Part shown: positions 17,231-24,084 of the stretch, one piece after another
Layout of the letters: every line of letters begins with the position of its first letter
How positions within the stretch are numbered: the stretch's first letter is position 1
Source of the DNA: JANRLF01 sp033762815
GTDB taxonomy: Bacteria; Bacteroidota; Bacteroidia; Chitinophagales; CAIOSU01
NCBI GenBank assembly: GCA_033762815.1
Contig: JANRLF010000006.1
Span: forward strand, 124,001 to 188,000
Length of the DNA stretch: 64,000 nt
Direction: 5' to 3'
Position numbers and translations under genes: made by a program
The notes under the pieces: generated by a model
What the model saw: only the letters and a program-made list of their open reading frames with translations
Database searches by the model: none
What the model was told of the DNA's origin: nothing

Positions 17231-17318
17231 CCCCCATCTTGTCCTCGTCTATGACGAGGATGCCCGCACAGTGCGTTTCCAAACGCAAGTAGGTCAACCC
17301 ATTTTTGCGCCAGACGGG
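17231..17318. repeat. Repeat A, copy 2
   Basis: Hairpin 1 is CCTCGTC-TAT-GACGAGG at 17243-17259. Hairpin 2 is CGCAC-A-GTGCG at 17265-17275, a different sequence from copies 1 and 3 but still paired. Hairpin 3 is GCGTTT-CC-AAACGC at 17273-17286. It lies just upstream of the YD-like gene on the minus strand. Confidence 0.85.
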
Positions 17319-17419
17319 CTTCCTTGTCTCTGCTAATCGGTTGTCTTTGTTAGGTTTATAATATACAAGTTTCCTGAAGAGATAATCTGGTGCTTTACCC
17401 ATTGGGAGGTTCCCGATCC

Positions 17420-17671
17420 TTAATAACGTGGGGGCATTTTAAACAAGTCCAAACTAGATTTAAGTTCATCCCAGATATAAGCATAAGCATCTTCTACATT
17501 TTTAAAACTCAGCAAAGAAAACTTGTCCCCCCGCTCAAAATGAAATACTTCCCAAATCCCGTGGTTGTTTTGCAAAACCAAGGCATCTTCTTTCAAACCT
17601 TCTTCTAGAGAATACCAGTGTTCAGGTACGTTATACCGATATAATAGTTCTTTAAATTCTTGTAGTGTCAT
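17420..17671 (-). CDS. Imm59-like immunity protein
   Basis: 83 residues: MTLQEFKELLYRYNVPEHWY then SLEEGLKEDALVLQNN and GIWEVFHFERGDKFSLLSF. This matches the Imm59 pattern (TLQEF, a YSL-G-L block, WEV-ERG, then an acidic helix VEDAYAYIWDEL). It is cytosolic. No toxin gene sits beside it, so it is an orphan immunity gene. Repeat A copy 3 lies 68 bases upstream of its start, repeat A copy 2 about 100 bases beyond its stop. Confidence 0.6.
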   Translation of the reverse strand: MTLQEFKELLYRYNVPEHWYSLEEGLKEDALVLQNNHGIWEVFHFERGDKFSLLSFKNVEDAYAYIWDELKSSLDLFKMPPRY

Positions 17672-17739
17672 TGCGTGTGAATTTTTATATATTCCATCTG
17701 CTCGAGTTCCTTAAACGAAATTGGGGTTATAATTTGTTT

Positions 17740-17830
17740 CCCCCAACCTCGTCCTCGTCTATGACGAGGATGCCCGTATGGGGCGTTTCCAAACGCAAAT
17801 AGGTCAATCCATTCTTGCCCTAGGGCGGGC
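17740..17830. repeat. Repeat A, copy 3
   Basis: Same element, with CCTCGTC-TAT-GACGAGG, GCCCGTATGGGGC and GCGTTT-CC-AAACGC in order. It is joined within a few bases to repeat B copy 2, making a composite of about 155 bp upstream of the Imm59-like gene. Confidence 0.85.
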
Positions 17831-17834
17831 ACTG

Positions 17835-17895
17835 TAGCTATAGGCTATCTTACCCATTCCACATAGATACGCTGCGCTAATCTACGCGTAACTAG
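17835..17895. repeat. Repeat B, copy 2
   Basis: Core TTACCCATTCCACATAGATAC then GCTGCGCTAATCTACGCG. Arms TAGAT and ATCTA remain paired, although the outer stem has an A where the other copies have a G. It runs into the stop codon of the PIN-like gene. Confidence 0.75.
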
Positions 17896-19082
17896 CGAAG
17901 TTTTATAGCCTTAACCAAAAAATTACCTAAAGGTTCGTCGTATAACTCAAGTACGCCTTTATTGTGTAAAGTATTTATTGTAGCATAGGCATGATTGATT
18001 TCAAATCCTCTTTCTGCGACAAATGTTGTAACAAAGTTCTTCAACCCCGTAAACCTATCATCAGTACCTGTTTTTAGCTTTTCATACTCCAACAATAACG
18101 ATAATATCTCCTCTTCGGATGCAATTTTGTACTCTGTTATATTATACTTTGATTGGGTGCTAAGGAACTCATGTAACCTTTGTTTGATAAGCTCTTTTAA
18201 AGGATCTCTTAATTCTTCCTCTTGTTGACGAAACTCTTTTAACTCCACAATAACATCTTGCTCTATATGTTCTTGTAAATATTCCTTTGCCGCTTCCATA
18301 AATCTATCAGCAGTATACATATAAAACGCGTGGCCGGTTTCTTGTTTAAATTCTTGAATCAATATTGGCAAAGGGCCAATAGTTTGTCCTGAATATTCTA
18401 ACCACCAGTCATCCTTTTTATCATCCGTGATAAAAATTATACTTTTATTATTTTCTTTAGAGTATTTTATTAGTTCTTTCCATATTATTAGATCGCCAAA
18501 CTTTCTATAAAGATTACCGCTAGCATCTTTGTTCCCGTCTTTAAATCCAGGTGGGATTTCTGCTTCATATCTGAGCTTACCCTCCTTATATATTCTATCA
18601 ATATCTTCTTGATGAAACCTGCTACCTACTTTCCCTTGGAATAATTGGGATATTTTTTCTAAAATTTCATCATTATGAATTCGTTTTAGTAGTTGATTCT
18701 TATTTTGTTCAAACTCCGATTTTATTTTTGCTACTAAATCTGTCAGTTCTTTATAAAGCAAATCACTTATAAAGGGATGACGCTTCTTATTGCCAAGATT
18801 GGCAACCAATTCGTCAATTACACCGATCACTTTATCATATTCCTTAGATTGTCCACCAGTAGTAGTAAGTCTATTTCGAAAATATTCCTCTGCAGCTTGA
18901 TAAGGTAGCCAGGATTTCTCTTTTAGCGTAGTCATTACTTTAAGCAATTCTGTTCGCGTTGCTTCAGAATACCGGTACAAATTCAGATAAATATTAGCGT
19001 CAAAAGCAAATGTGCTTTGATGCCACAAATTTTTAAACTCTTCTTTTGTAGGTCTATAGTGACCATGAAATAAATCCTTCAT
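17892..19082 (-). CDS. PIN-like domain (PIN_8/DUF4935-type) protein
   Basis: 396 residues. The N-terminus STFAFDANIYLNLYRYSEATR carries the first acidic residue of a PIN fold, and LPYQAAEEYFRNR is the PIN_8 helix with its Glu. Further on, DLIIWKELIKYSKE then SIIFITDDKKDDWW supply the remaining conserved acids. The predicted activity is RNA cleavage. Residues about 280-396 are a separate helical part. There is no signal peptide. The gene is AT-rich and probably acquired. Family members occur near defence genes, but no role is proven here. Confidence 0.7.
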   Translation of the reverse strand: MKDLFHGHYRPTKEEFKNLWHQSTFAFDANIYLNLYRYSEATRTELLKVMTTLKEKSWLPYQAAEEYFRNRLTTTGGQSKEYDKVIGVIDELVANLGNKKRHPFISDLLYKELTDLVAKIKSEFEQNKNQLLKRIHNDEILEKISQLFQGKVGSRFHQEDIDRIYKEGKLRYEAEIPPGFKDGNKDASGNLYRKFGDLIIWKELIKYSKENNKSIIFITDDKKDDWWLEYSGQTIGPLPILIQEFKQETGHAFYMYTADRFMEAAKEYLQEHIEQDVIVELKEFRQQEEELRDPLKELIKQRLHEFLSTQSKYNITEYKIASEEEILSLLLEYEKLKTGTDDRFTGLKNFVTTFVAERGFEINHAYATINTLHNKGVLELYDEPLGNFLVKAIKLR

Positions 19083-19164
19083 CTGGCAAATATACTGTTA
19101 TGCCTAATATAAATACCTAAACAGTTAAATTAAATTATTCATGACCAAATCCCTTGCCCCTGCT

Positions 19165-19285
19165 GGCGCACCTCTGAGGCGTGTGCCTATTATCCCAAGC
19201 TGTCGCCGGTTTGCAACCGGTGACAATACAACAGGTCGGACTAAGTCCGACGTATTATCTCTTCGCTGGACGTAGTCGGCGATAG
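19165..19285. repeat. Chain of hairpins upstream of the PIN-like gene
   Basis: Successive palindromes: an imperfect one at 19165-19187 (GGCGCACCTC / GAGGCGTGTGCC), TGTCGCCGGTT-TGC-AACCGGTGACA at 19201-19225 with one mismatch, GTCGGACT-A-AGTCCGAC at 19235-19251 (perfect 8-bp arms), and a decayed TCGCTGGAC-GTA-GTCGGCGA near 19263-19282. No gene is visible here. Confidence 0.75.
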
Positions 19286-19303
19286 CATTGGGAAATAAAC
19301 GAC

Positions 19304-19391
19304 TCCCACCTCCTCCTCGTCTATGACGAGGATGCCCGCACAGTGCGTTTCCAAACGCAAATAGGTCAATCCATTCTTGCACCTGGGCGGG
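19304..19391. repeat. Repeat A, copy 4
   Basis: Same three-hairpin element with the CGCAC-A-GTGCG version of hairpin 2, like copy 2. It is joined to repeat B copy 3. On the minus strand it precedes the hairpin chain and the PIN-like gene. Confidence 0.85.
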
Positions 19392-19395
19392 GCAT

Positions 19396-19456
19396 GGTAG
19401 CTACACGCTAATTTACTCATTCCACGTAGATACGATGCGCTAATCTACGCGGAACA
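19396..19456. repeat. Repeat B, copy 3
   Basis: Core ACTCATTCCACGTAGATAC then GATGCGCTAATCTACGCGG. The arms CGTAGAT and ATCTACG pair perfectly, with flanking CC and GG extending the stem past one mismatch. Confidence 0.75.
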
Positions 19457-19536
19457 GAGGGTATGCTAATATAAAACAGGAATTTCCAGACGTGATAATC
19501 TGGTGCTTTACCTAATCTGGTGCTTTACCGTACTCA

Positions 19537-19947
19537 TCACCTAACTTTGACAAGAATTGAAGTATCTGGCAAATAATATTCTTCAGCAGGTTTTGCCTTT
19601 AATATCCATAACAAAGTATCTGCTGTTAAGTAATAAATTTCAGCTTTGCCCTCGGCATTCGAAAATTGACTTTTTACATCAACATGGAAAATGTTTCCAT
19701 GTTCGTTGCCTTTAAAAGATACTGTATTCTCATCAGCGCAATCAATTTTGTTTCCATCATCTGCAATTGCGCAATGATAGCCAGTTATTGACCCATTCTT
19801 ATCTAAAATACCAATTTCAAAATCCATATTTGGATGGGATTCAATGCTAGTAAACTTTTTATAAGCTGACATACTTGAATCGGTTAAAGAAACGGTTGGC
19901 ACTTTTTGGGGTAAATGTTTTTGTCTGTTTTCAGAACATCCCCCCAA
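19537..19947 (-). CDS. Small putative lipoprotein, signal peptide apparently frameshifted
   Basis: 136 residues from a TTG, beginning LGGCSENRQKHLPQ, where LGGC looks like a lipobox but nothing precedes it. An ATG at 20012-20014 starts MKRNLEYINVVGLIGLIA in another frame, a plausible signal peptide. The span 19537-20014 is one base over a multiple of three. This suggests a one-base shift between signal peptide and body, or a decayed gene. The body has no recognised domain. It is the most upstream gene of the cassette region on the minus strand. Confidence 0.5.
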   Translation of the reverse strand: MGGCSENRQKHLPQKVPTVSLTDSSMSAYKKFTSIESHPNMDFEIGILDKNGSITGYHCAIADDGNKIDCADENTVSFKGNEHGNIFHVDVKSQFSNAEGKAEIYYLTADTLLWILKAKPAEEYYLPDTSILVKVR

Positions 19948-20014
19948 ATTACATATCAGGAGCTATTAACCCGATTAAGCCAACCACGTTTATATATTCC
20001 AAATTTCTTTTCAT

Positions 20015-20325
20015 TTTCGGAGCATGTAATCAAAGTAATGTTTTCATTTACAAGAAGTCCCCATCCTAGCGCAAGCGTCCACTTGTGCTATATGGGTTAG
20101 CAGTATTTTCTAATAAAGATGCCACGTCTCTCAATCCCTTTTTAATCGTCCTACTCAAAAGGCAATTTTGTTCTTGGAATTCGTACTTACTGCCTTTGTG
20201 CTTACTAAATTAATTATTTGTTTGTTTTATTTAATGGTGCAGCGGACGCTTGCACCAAATGGGGGGGTACCAAGCAAGGACTCTGATTGCTTCTACCCTT
20301 CCATCCACAGGATTTCAAAAATTGT
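20015..20325. repeat. Gene-free stretch with two related palindromes
   Basis: No gene. An imperfect palindrome TAGCGCAAG-CGTCCA-CTTGTGCTA lies at 20067-20090. GGTGCA...TGCACC lies at 20234-20254. They share GCAAGCGTCC (20071-20080) in opposite orientation (20242-20251). The rest is AT-rich, without an open frame of note. Confidence 0.6.
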
Positions 20326-20362
20326 TTTGCCAATCAAATATTTATCGTAAATTTACGATAAA
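20326..20362 (+). promoter_or_regulatory. arsR promoter with a 22-bp palindromic operator
   Basis: TTTG at 20326-20329, exactly 19 bases, then TAAATTTA at 20349-20356. This fits the Bacteroidota TTTG-N19-TAnnTTTG promoter with one mismatch. A perfect 22-bp palindrome (half-site TTTATCGTAAA followed by its reverse complement) spans 20341-20362 and covers the -7 element. A bound ArsR dimer would block RNA polymerase, so autorepression is the natural reading. Confidence 0.8.
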
Positions 20363-20371
20363 CGATAAAGA

Positions 20372-20710
20372 TTGGCCGTTAACAAAAGAAACGAATTTGA
20401 CGCCACCGAGCTTCAATTGGCAGACTTGGCAAAGGCCATTAGCCACCCCGCCCGCATAGCCATACTGAAAGTGCTGGCGCAAAGGAATGAGTGCGTGTGC
20501 GGGGAGATTGTGGAGGTGCTGCCCTTGGCGCAGTCCACCGTATCGCAGCATTTAAAGGAGCTGTTGAAGGCCGGCCTCATACAAGGCACCATTGATGGCA
20601 GTAAATCTTGCTACTGCATCCGTTGGGAAGCTTTCGAACAGTTTGAGCAAGGCTTTAGGACATTTTTTACCCAAACCAAGAGTTTCGAAGAAAAACGGAA
20701 ATGTTGTTAA
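20372..20710 (+). CDS. arsR: ArsR/SmtB-family metalloregulator
   Basis: 112 residues from a TTG 9 bases after the operator palindrome; no in-frame ATG fits. The winged helix-turn-helix is ISHPARIAILKVL then LAQSTVSQHLKELLKAGLI. The arsenite-sensing signature is CVC at 41-43 in ECVCGEI, close to the ELCVC motif of ArsR. A further Cys pair ends the protein (KRKCC). It should leave DNA on binding As(III) and so derepress its own operon. Confidence 0.88.
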   Translation: MAVNKRNEFDATELQLADLAKAISHPARIAILKVLAQRNECVCGEIVEVLPLAQSTVSQHLKELLKAGLIQGTIDGSKSCYCIRWEAFEQFEQGFRTFFTQTKSFEEKRKCC

Positions 20711-20729
20711 ACAAAACAAACGTTGATAT

Positions 20730-21182
20730 ATGAAATTATCAGAAGTAAAATCGGTGTTGCCGGGCTTACAGGCCCTGCACTTTTTGCTGCCCGATGAAAA
20801 GCAGGTACCCGCGCACTTCCATGTAACGGAAATAGGCCTGGTAAGCAAGCATTTTATTGATTGTGGCGGTACCGTGCGCAAGGAAGAACTAGTGAGCTTC
20901 CAGCTATGGGAGGCCAATGACTATGACCACCGCCTTGCCCCCCAAAAACTGGAGAAAATCATTGCCTTATCGGAATCAAAACTCTCCATCAACGATGACT
21001 ATGAAGTGGAGATAGAGTACCAGGCCGATACCGTAGGCAAGTACGGGGTGGATTTTGACGGCAGCCATTTTCTGTTGGTACCGAAGCATACCGCCTGCCT
21101 GGCCAGCGATAAATGCGGCACTTCGGTAGAAAAGCCTGTTTTTGCCAACCAATGCTGTGCACCCGATGCGGGCTGTTGCTAA
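20730..21182 (+). CDS. DUF6428 family protein
   Basis: 150 residues. MKLSEVKSVLPGL then FLLPDEKQVPAHFHVTEIG and KHFIDCGG matches the DUF6428 pattern found after arsR in Bacteroidota. The C-terminus is Cys-rich (CCAPDAGCC), suited to binding a thiophilic metal such as arsenite. There is no signal peptide. It starts 19 bases after arsR. The biochemical role is unknown. Confidence 0.75.
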   Translation: MKLSEVKSVLPGLQALHFLLPDEKQVPAHFHVTEIGLVSKHFIDCGGTVRKEELVSFQLWEANDYDHRLAPQKLEKIIALSESKLSINDDYEVEIEYQADTVGKYGVDFDGSHFLLVPKHTACLASDKCGTSVEKPVFANQCCAPDAGCC

Positions 21183-21201
21183 AAGGCTAAGCGCCCAATC
21201 G

Positions 21202-21312
21202 ATGAAGCACAAAAAGACTATCATTATCATGGCGGCCATCATTTTGCTGAATTTGTTCTTAGGCTTCGATATGCGCTTTACCATCATCAACTTGTTATGG
21301 CTACTACTTTGA
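21202..21312 (+). CDS. Small membrane protein in the ars operon (36 aa)
   Basis: An ATG at 21202 gives 36 codons starting MKHKKTIIIMAAIILLNLFL, then GFDMRFTIINLLWLLL and a TGA at 21310-21312. A basic start and two hydrophobic stretches around a short polar turn make a small inner-membrane hairpin likely. It starts 19 bases after the DUF6428 stop and overlaps the arsC start by 16 bases. The position suggests a real gene of the operon, but no family match can be claimed. Confidence 0.5.
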   Translation: MKHKKTIIIMAAIILLNLFLGFDMRFTIINLLWLLL

Positions 21313-21695
21313 AAAACCTGTTGTTCGTTTGTGTGGAGAATAGCAATAGGAGCCAGATGGCCCAAGCCTTTGCCATTATTCACGGGCAGCAAAAGGTAAA
21401 GGCCTACAGTGCCGGTTCGGCCCCTTCGGGCAAAGTCAACCCCAAGGCCATAAAGGCTATGGCCGAGTTGGGTTATGATTTGAGTGCCCATGCTTCAAAA
21501 TCACTGGAGGACATACCAGCTATTTCCTACGACTATGTGGTTACCATGGGCTGTGGCGATGCCTGCCCATTTGTGGATGCCAAACACCGTTTGGATTGGC
21601 AAATACCTGACCCAAGGGACATGGAGCCGGCAGCTTTTAACCAAGTAAGGGACTTGATAAAAGAAAAGGTAGTGCAACTGCTGAACGGGATTTGA
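21297..21695 (+). CDS. arsC: Arsenate reductase, low-molecular-weight phosphatase fold
   Basis: 132 residues. The phosphate-binding loop is FVCVENSNRSQMA, with nucleophile C12 and R18. The general acid is probably D105 in IPDPRD. C86 and C90 in MGCGDACP are the likely redox pair. The usual second Cys of the loop (NSCRS) is Asn17 here. It reduces arsenate to arsenite, probably with thioredoxin. The efflux pump that normally removes the arsenite is not encoded next to it. Confidence 0.85.
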   Translation: MATTLKNLLFVCVENSNRSQMAQAFAIIHGQQKVKAYSAGSAPSGKVNPKAIKAMAELGYDLSAHASKSLEDIPAISYDYVVTMGCGDACPFVDAKHRLDWQIPDPRDMEPAAFNQVRDLIKEKVVQLLNGI

Positions 21696-21755
21696 AGGCA
21701 TTCTAGTGGCATGCCTTACTTCGCAAACATCAAATTCCATTAATTTTATCCTGCT

Positions 21756-22889
21756 ATGAAAGCATGGATGAATGCCCTTTGCTGCTTTTTGGGAATGGTG
21801 TGCGCCAGTTCATCTTTCGCCCAGGATACCCTGCCGCCCTTGGCCAACACGTCTTGCGTGCTATGGCGGGGCTTTCAGCAAAGCTGGGGCTACAACCACC
21901 GCCTGAACCGGATTGGCGATTATGTGGACAATTACCCCATTGAAAACAACTGCCTGAACGTCGACTTGGTACATACCGCCGCTACTGGCCTGGGCATGGA
22001 TACCTGCCACATACAATCATACTTCACTTATTTACAGGCCAGCAATATTAGCACGGTGGCGGGCGAGGCATCCTTCAAGTTGGAAGGTTTCAAGGGCGTG
22101 CCGATAAAGGTGAGCGAAGAAGTACGCATAGTAGTGCCGCCCGATTTCGACCCTAACACCGTGGTACAGGTTTTTATCAATGGCTTCGATATCTATTCCA
22201 CCTCCCCTGCGCAGAAGTTACAGGCCCTGAGCCTGAAGGTTTCCGAAGCTCTGTTTTTGCCCGATAGCCGCGAACTGGCCTTTACCCTGAGTGCCGAAGC
22301 TACCCTGGACTGCCGCTCCTTAGAATGCCCCAAGTTCAACCCGGTGGTAGATTACCAGTTGCACGTGAACTACCTACTAGTGGCTGGCAAGGAACTGCTG
22401 GCTACGGAAAAAAGGTACACCCAAGCTTTTCTGTGGGATAAAAAAACAGAATTGGAGCCCGAACCCGAAAACGATACCATCCAAGGGGTGGGCAACCAGC
22501 AATATCAAGCGGCGGTAGTAGGTTTCCAAGAATTTGTGTTGCTGCTGGACAATGAGCATTGGATGCTCGATTGGCGCTCCTTCCTTGACCCGGTGGAGTA
22601 CAGTGCCGCTACGGGCCAATACATTTTGCAACGCAACCTGTTGTTCAAACAGTGGGCAGAAAAGATGCGCAAGAGCAGCGAGAAGAAGTATGAATCGGTG
22701 TTTGCGGAAAGGCGTCCAGGTGCGGCGGTATTCAGTGGCAAACTGTTGATGCTACAGGTGAAGCAAGGCTGCACGCAGAATGATACCATGGAAGGCAGTA
22801 TCCGCTGGATGGGCAAAAACCTAACCCCAGACCAGCCCAGGGCCGTACTATTGAAAAGCTATTGCTTTAAGCCCGATGCCTGCGACTAA
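21756..22889 (+). CDS. Secreted cysteine-containing protein, family not recognised
   Basis: 377 residues. A signal peptide is clear (MKAWMNALCCFLGMVCASSS then FAQ). The mature part has eight Cys (NTSC, NNC, DTC, LDC, LEC, QGC, SYC, DAC), enough for four disulfides, so an oxidising compartment is likely. Around residues 90-200 it looks beta-rich (SNISTVAGEASFKLEGFKG). No T9SS tail is seen. It lies 60 bases after arsC but shows no link to arsenic. Its stop overlaps that of gcvT by 4 bases. Confidence 0.6.
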   Translation: MKAWMNALCCFLGMVCASSSFAQDTLPPLANTSCVLWRGFQQSWGYNHRLNRIGDYVDNYPIENNCLNVDLVHTAATGLGMDTCHIQSYFTYLQASNISTVAGEASFKLEGFKGVPIKVSEEVRIVVPPDFDPNTVVQVFINGFDIYSTSPAQKLQALSLKVSEALFLPDSRELAFTLSAEATLDCRSLECPKFNPVVDYQLHVNYLLVAGKELLATEKRYTQAFLWDKKTELEPEPENDTIQGVGNQQYQAAVVGFQEFVLLLDNEHWMLDWRSFLDPVEYSAATGQYILQRNLLFKQWAEKMRKSSEKKYESVFAERRPGAAVFSGKLLMLQVKQGCTQNDTMEGSIRWMGKNLTPDQPRAVLLKSYCFKPDACD

Positions 22890-23965
22890 AGGAAGGGTGT
22901 TTTTACTACGCTGGCCTTCAATTGCCTATCCCTGATTTCAATGACAATTTCCGAGCCGGGGCTGGTAAATGCCGTTTTCACGTAGCCCATGCCAATGGCC
23001 TTTTGTAATGATGGCGACATGGTACCGGAAGTGACCCTGCCAATACTGTTTCCCTGTGCATCCAGTATGGGGTAGCCGTTGCGGGGAATCCCCTTGTCCA
23101 CCATTTCGAAGCCCACCAATTTATGGGTGAGGCCCTTTTCCTTTTGCGCTTTTAGGTAAGCGGCATCCACAAAGTCGCCCTTGTCCAGTTTGGTTATCCA
23201 GCCCAGTCCTGCTTCCAAGGGGCTGGTAGTGTCGTCAATATCGTTGCCGTACAGGCAGAAAGCTTTTTCCAGGCGCAGAGTGTCGCGTGCGCCCAGTCCT
23301 ATGGGTTTTATGGCAAACTCGGCCCCAGCTTTAAAAATAGCTTCCCATATCTCTTTCGCCGCTTCGTTCGGAAAATAAAGTTCGAAGCCGCCTGCACCCG
23401 TATAACCGGTGTTGGATATAATGACCCCATCCACGCCGGCAAACGTTCCTTTGCGGAAATGGTAGTAGGGTATTTCCGATAGGTTAACACTGGTCAGTTT
23501 TTGCAAGGTGGCCATAGCTTTCGGCCCCTGTACCGCCAACAGCGAAGTGTTGTCCGATATATTCTCCATTTTGGCCCCAAAACGGTTGTGGCTTTCTATC
23601 CAAGCCCAGTCCTTTTCGATATTGGATGCATTCACCACCAATAGGTACTCCTCCTCTGCAAGCATGTACACCAGCAAATCGTCCACTATACCGCCCCTAC
23701 CGTTCGGCATACAGGAATATTGGGCCTTGCCTGGGCTTAGTTTGCTGGCATCGTTGGTAGTGACATATTGCACCAATTCCAAAGCCCCCTTGCCACTTAC
23801 CACAAACTCGCCCATGTGCGACACATCGAACACGCCCACGCTGTTGCGCACGGTGTTGTGCTCCTCATTGATGCCTGTATAGGATACGGGCATATTATAG
23901 CCCGCAAATTCCACCATCTTAGCGCCCAGCCCCATGTGTACCTCCGTAAGTGCCGTAGTTTTCAT
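22886..23965 (-). CDS. gcvT: Glycine cleavage system aminomethyltransferase (T protein)
   Basis: 359 residues, full length. Typical blocks are MVEFAGYNMPVSYTGI at the N-terminus, VFDVSHMGEFVVSG, ISNTGYTGAGGFELYFP, LGARDTLRLEKAFCLYG, and the C-terminal barrel IGRVTSGTMSPSL. It transfers the aminomethyl carbon to tetrahydrofolate, releasing ammonia. gcvH and gcvP are not in the window. It stands alone, divergent from lpxD. Confidence 0.96.
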   Translation of the reverse strand: MKTTALTEVHMGLGAKMVEFAGYNMPVSYTGINEEHNTVRNSVGVFDVSHMGEFVVSGKGALELVQYVTTNDASKLSPGKAQYSCMPNGRGGIVDDLLVYMLAEEEYLLVVNASNIEKDWAWIESHNRFGAKMENISDNTSLLAVQGPKAMATLQKLTSVNLSEIPYYHFRKGTFAGVDGVIISNTGYTGAGGFELYFPNEAAKEIWEAIFKAGAEFAIKPIGLGARDTLRLEKAFCLYGNDIDDTTSPLEAGLGWITKLDKGDFVDAAYLKAQKEKGLTHKLVGFEMVDKGIPRNGYPILDAQGNSIGRVTSGTMSPSLQKAIGMGYVKTAFTSPGSEIVIEIRDRQLKASVVKTPFL

Positions 23966-23982
23966 GATAATTGTTGTTTGCG

Positions 23983-23990
23983 CAAATGTA
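23983..23990 (-). promoter_or_regulatory. Candidate -7 element for gcvT
   Basis: On the minus strand TACATTTG matches TAnnTTTG exactly, 17 bases before the gcvT ATG at 23965. No good -33 TTTG is seen at 19-base spacing. Confidence 0.45.
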
Positions 23991-24084
23991 ACAAAAATGT
24001 TGCTACCGCTTGGCTAGCTTGGCTTATTGTGAGGTTATATTAAAATTACGTAAGTTCGCAGGTAATTTTCGAATTTCGAACTGT

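Noticed and set aside
19125..19382. 85-codon open frame on the minus strand
   Set aside because: It is the translation of repeat A copy 4 plus the hairpin chain; the start lies inside the repeat and the rest is palindrome-derived.
15261..19456. Repeats A and B as insertion sequence ends
   Set aside because: No transposase is between any pair, and the copies are direct, not inverted, and lack target-site duplications that I could see.
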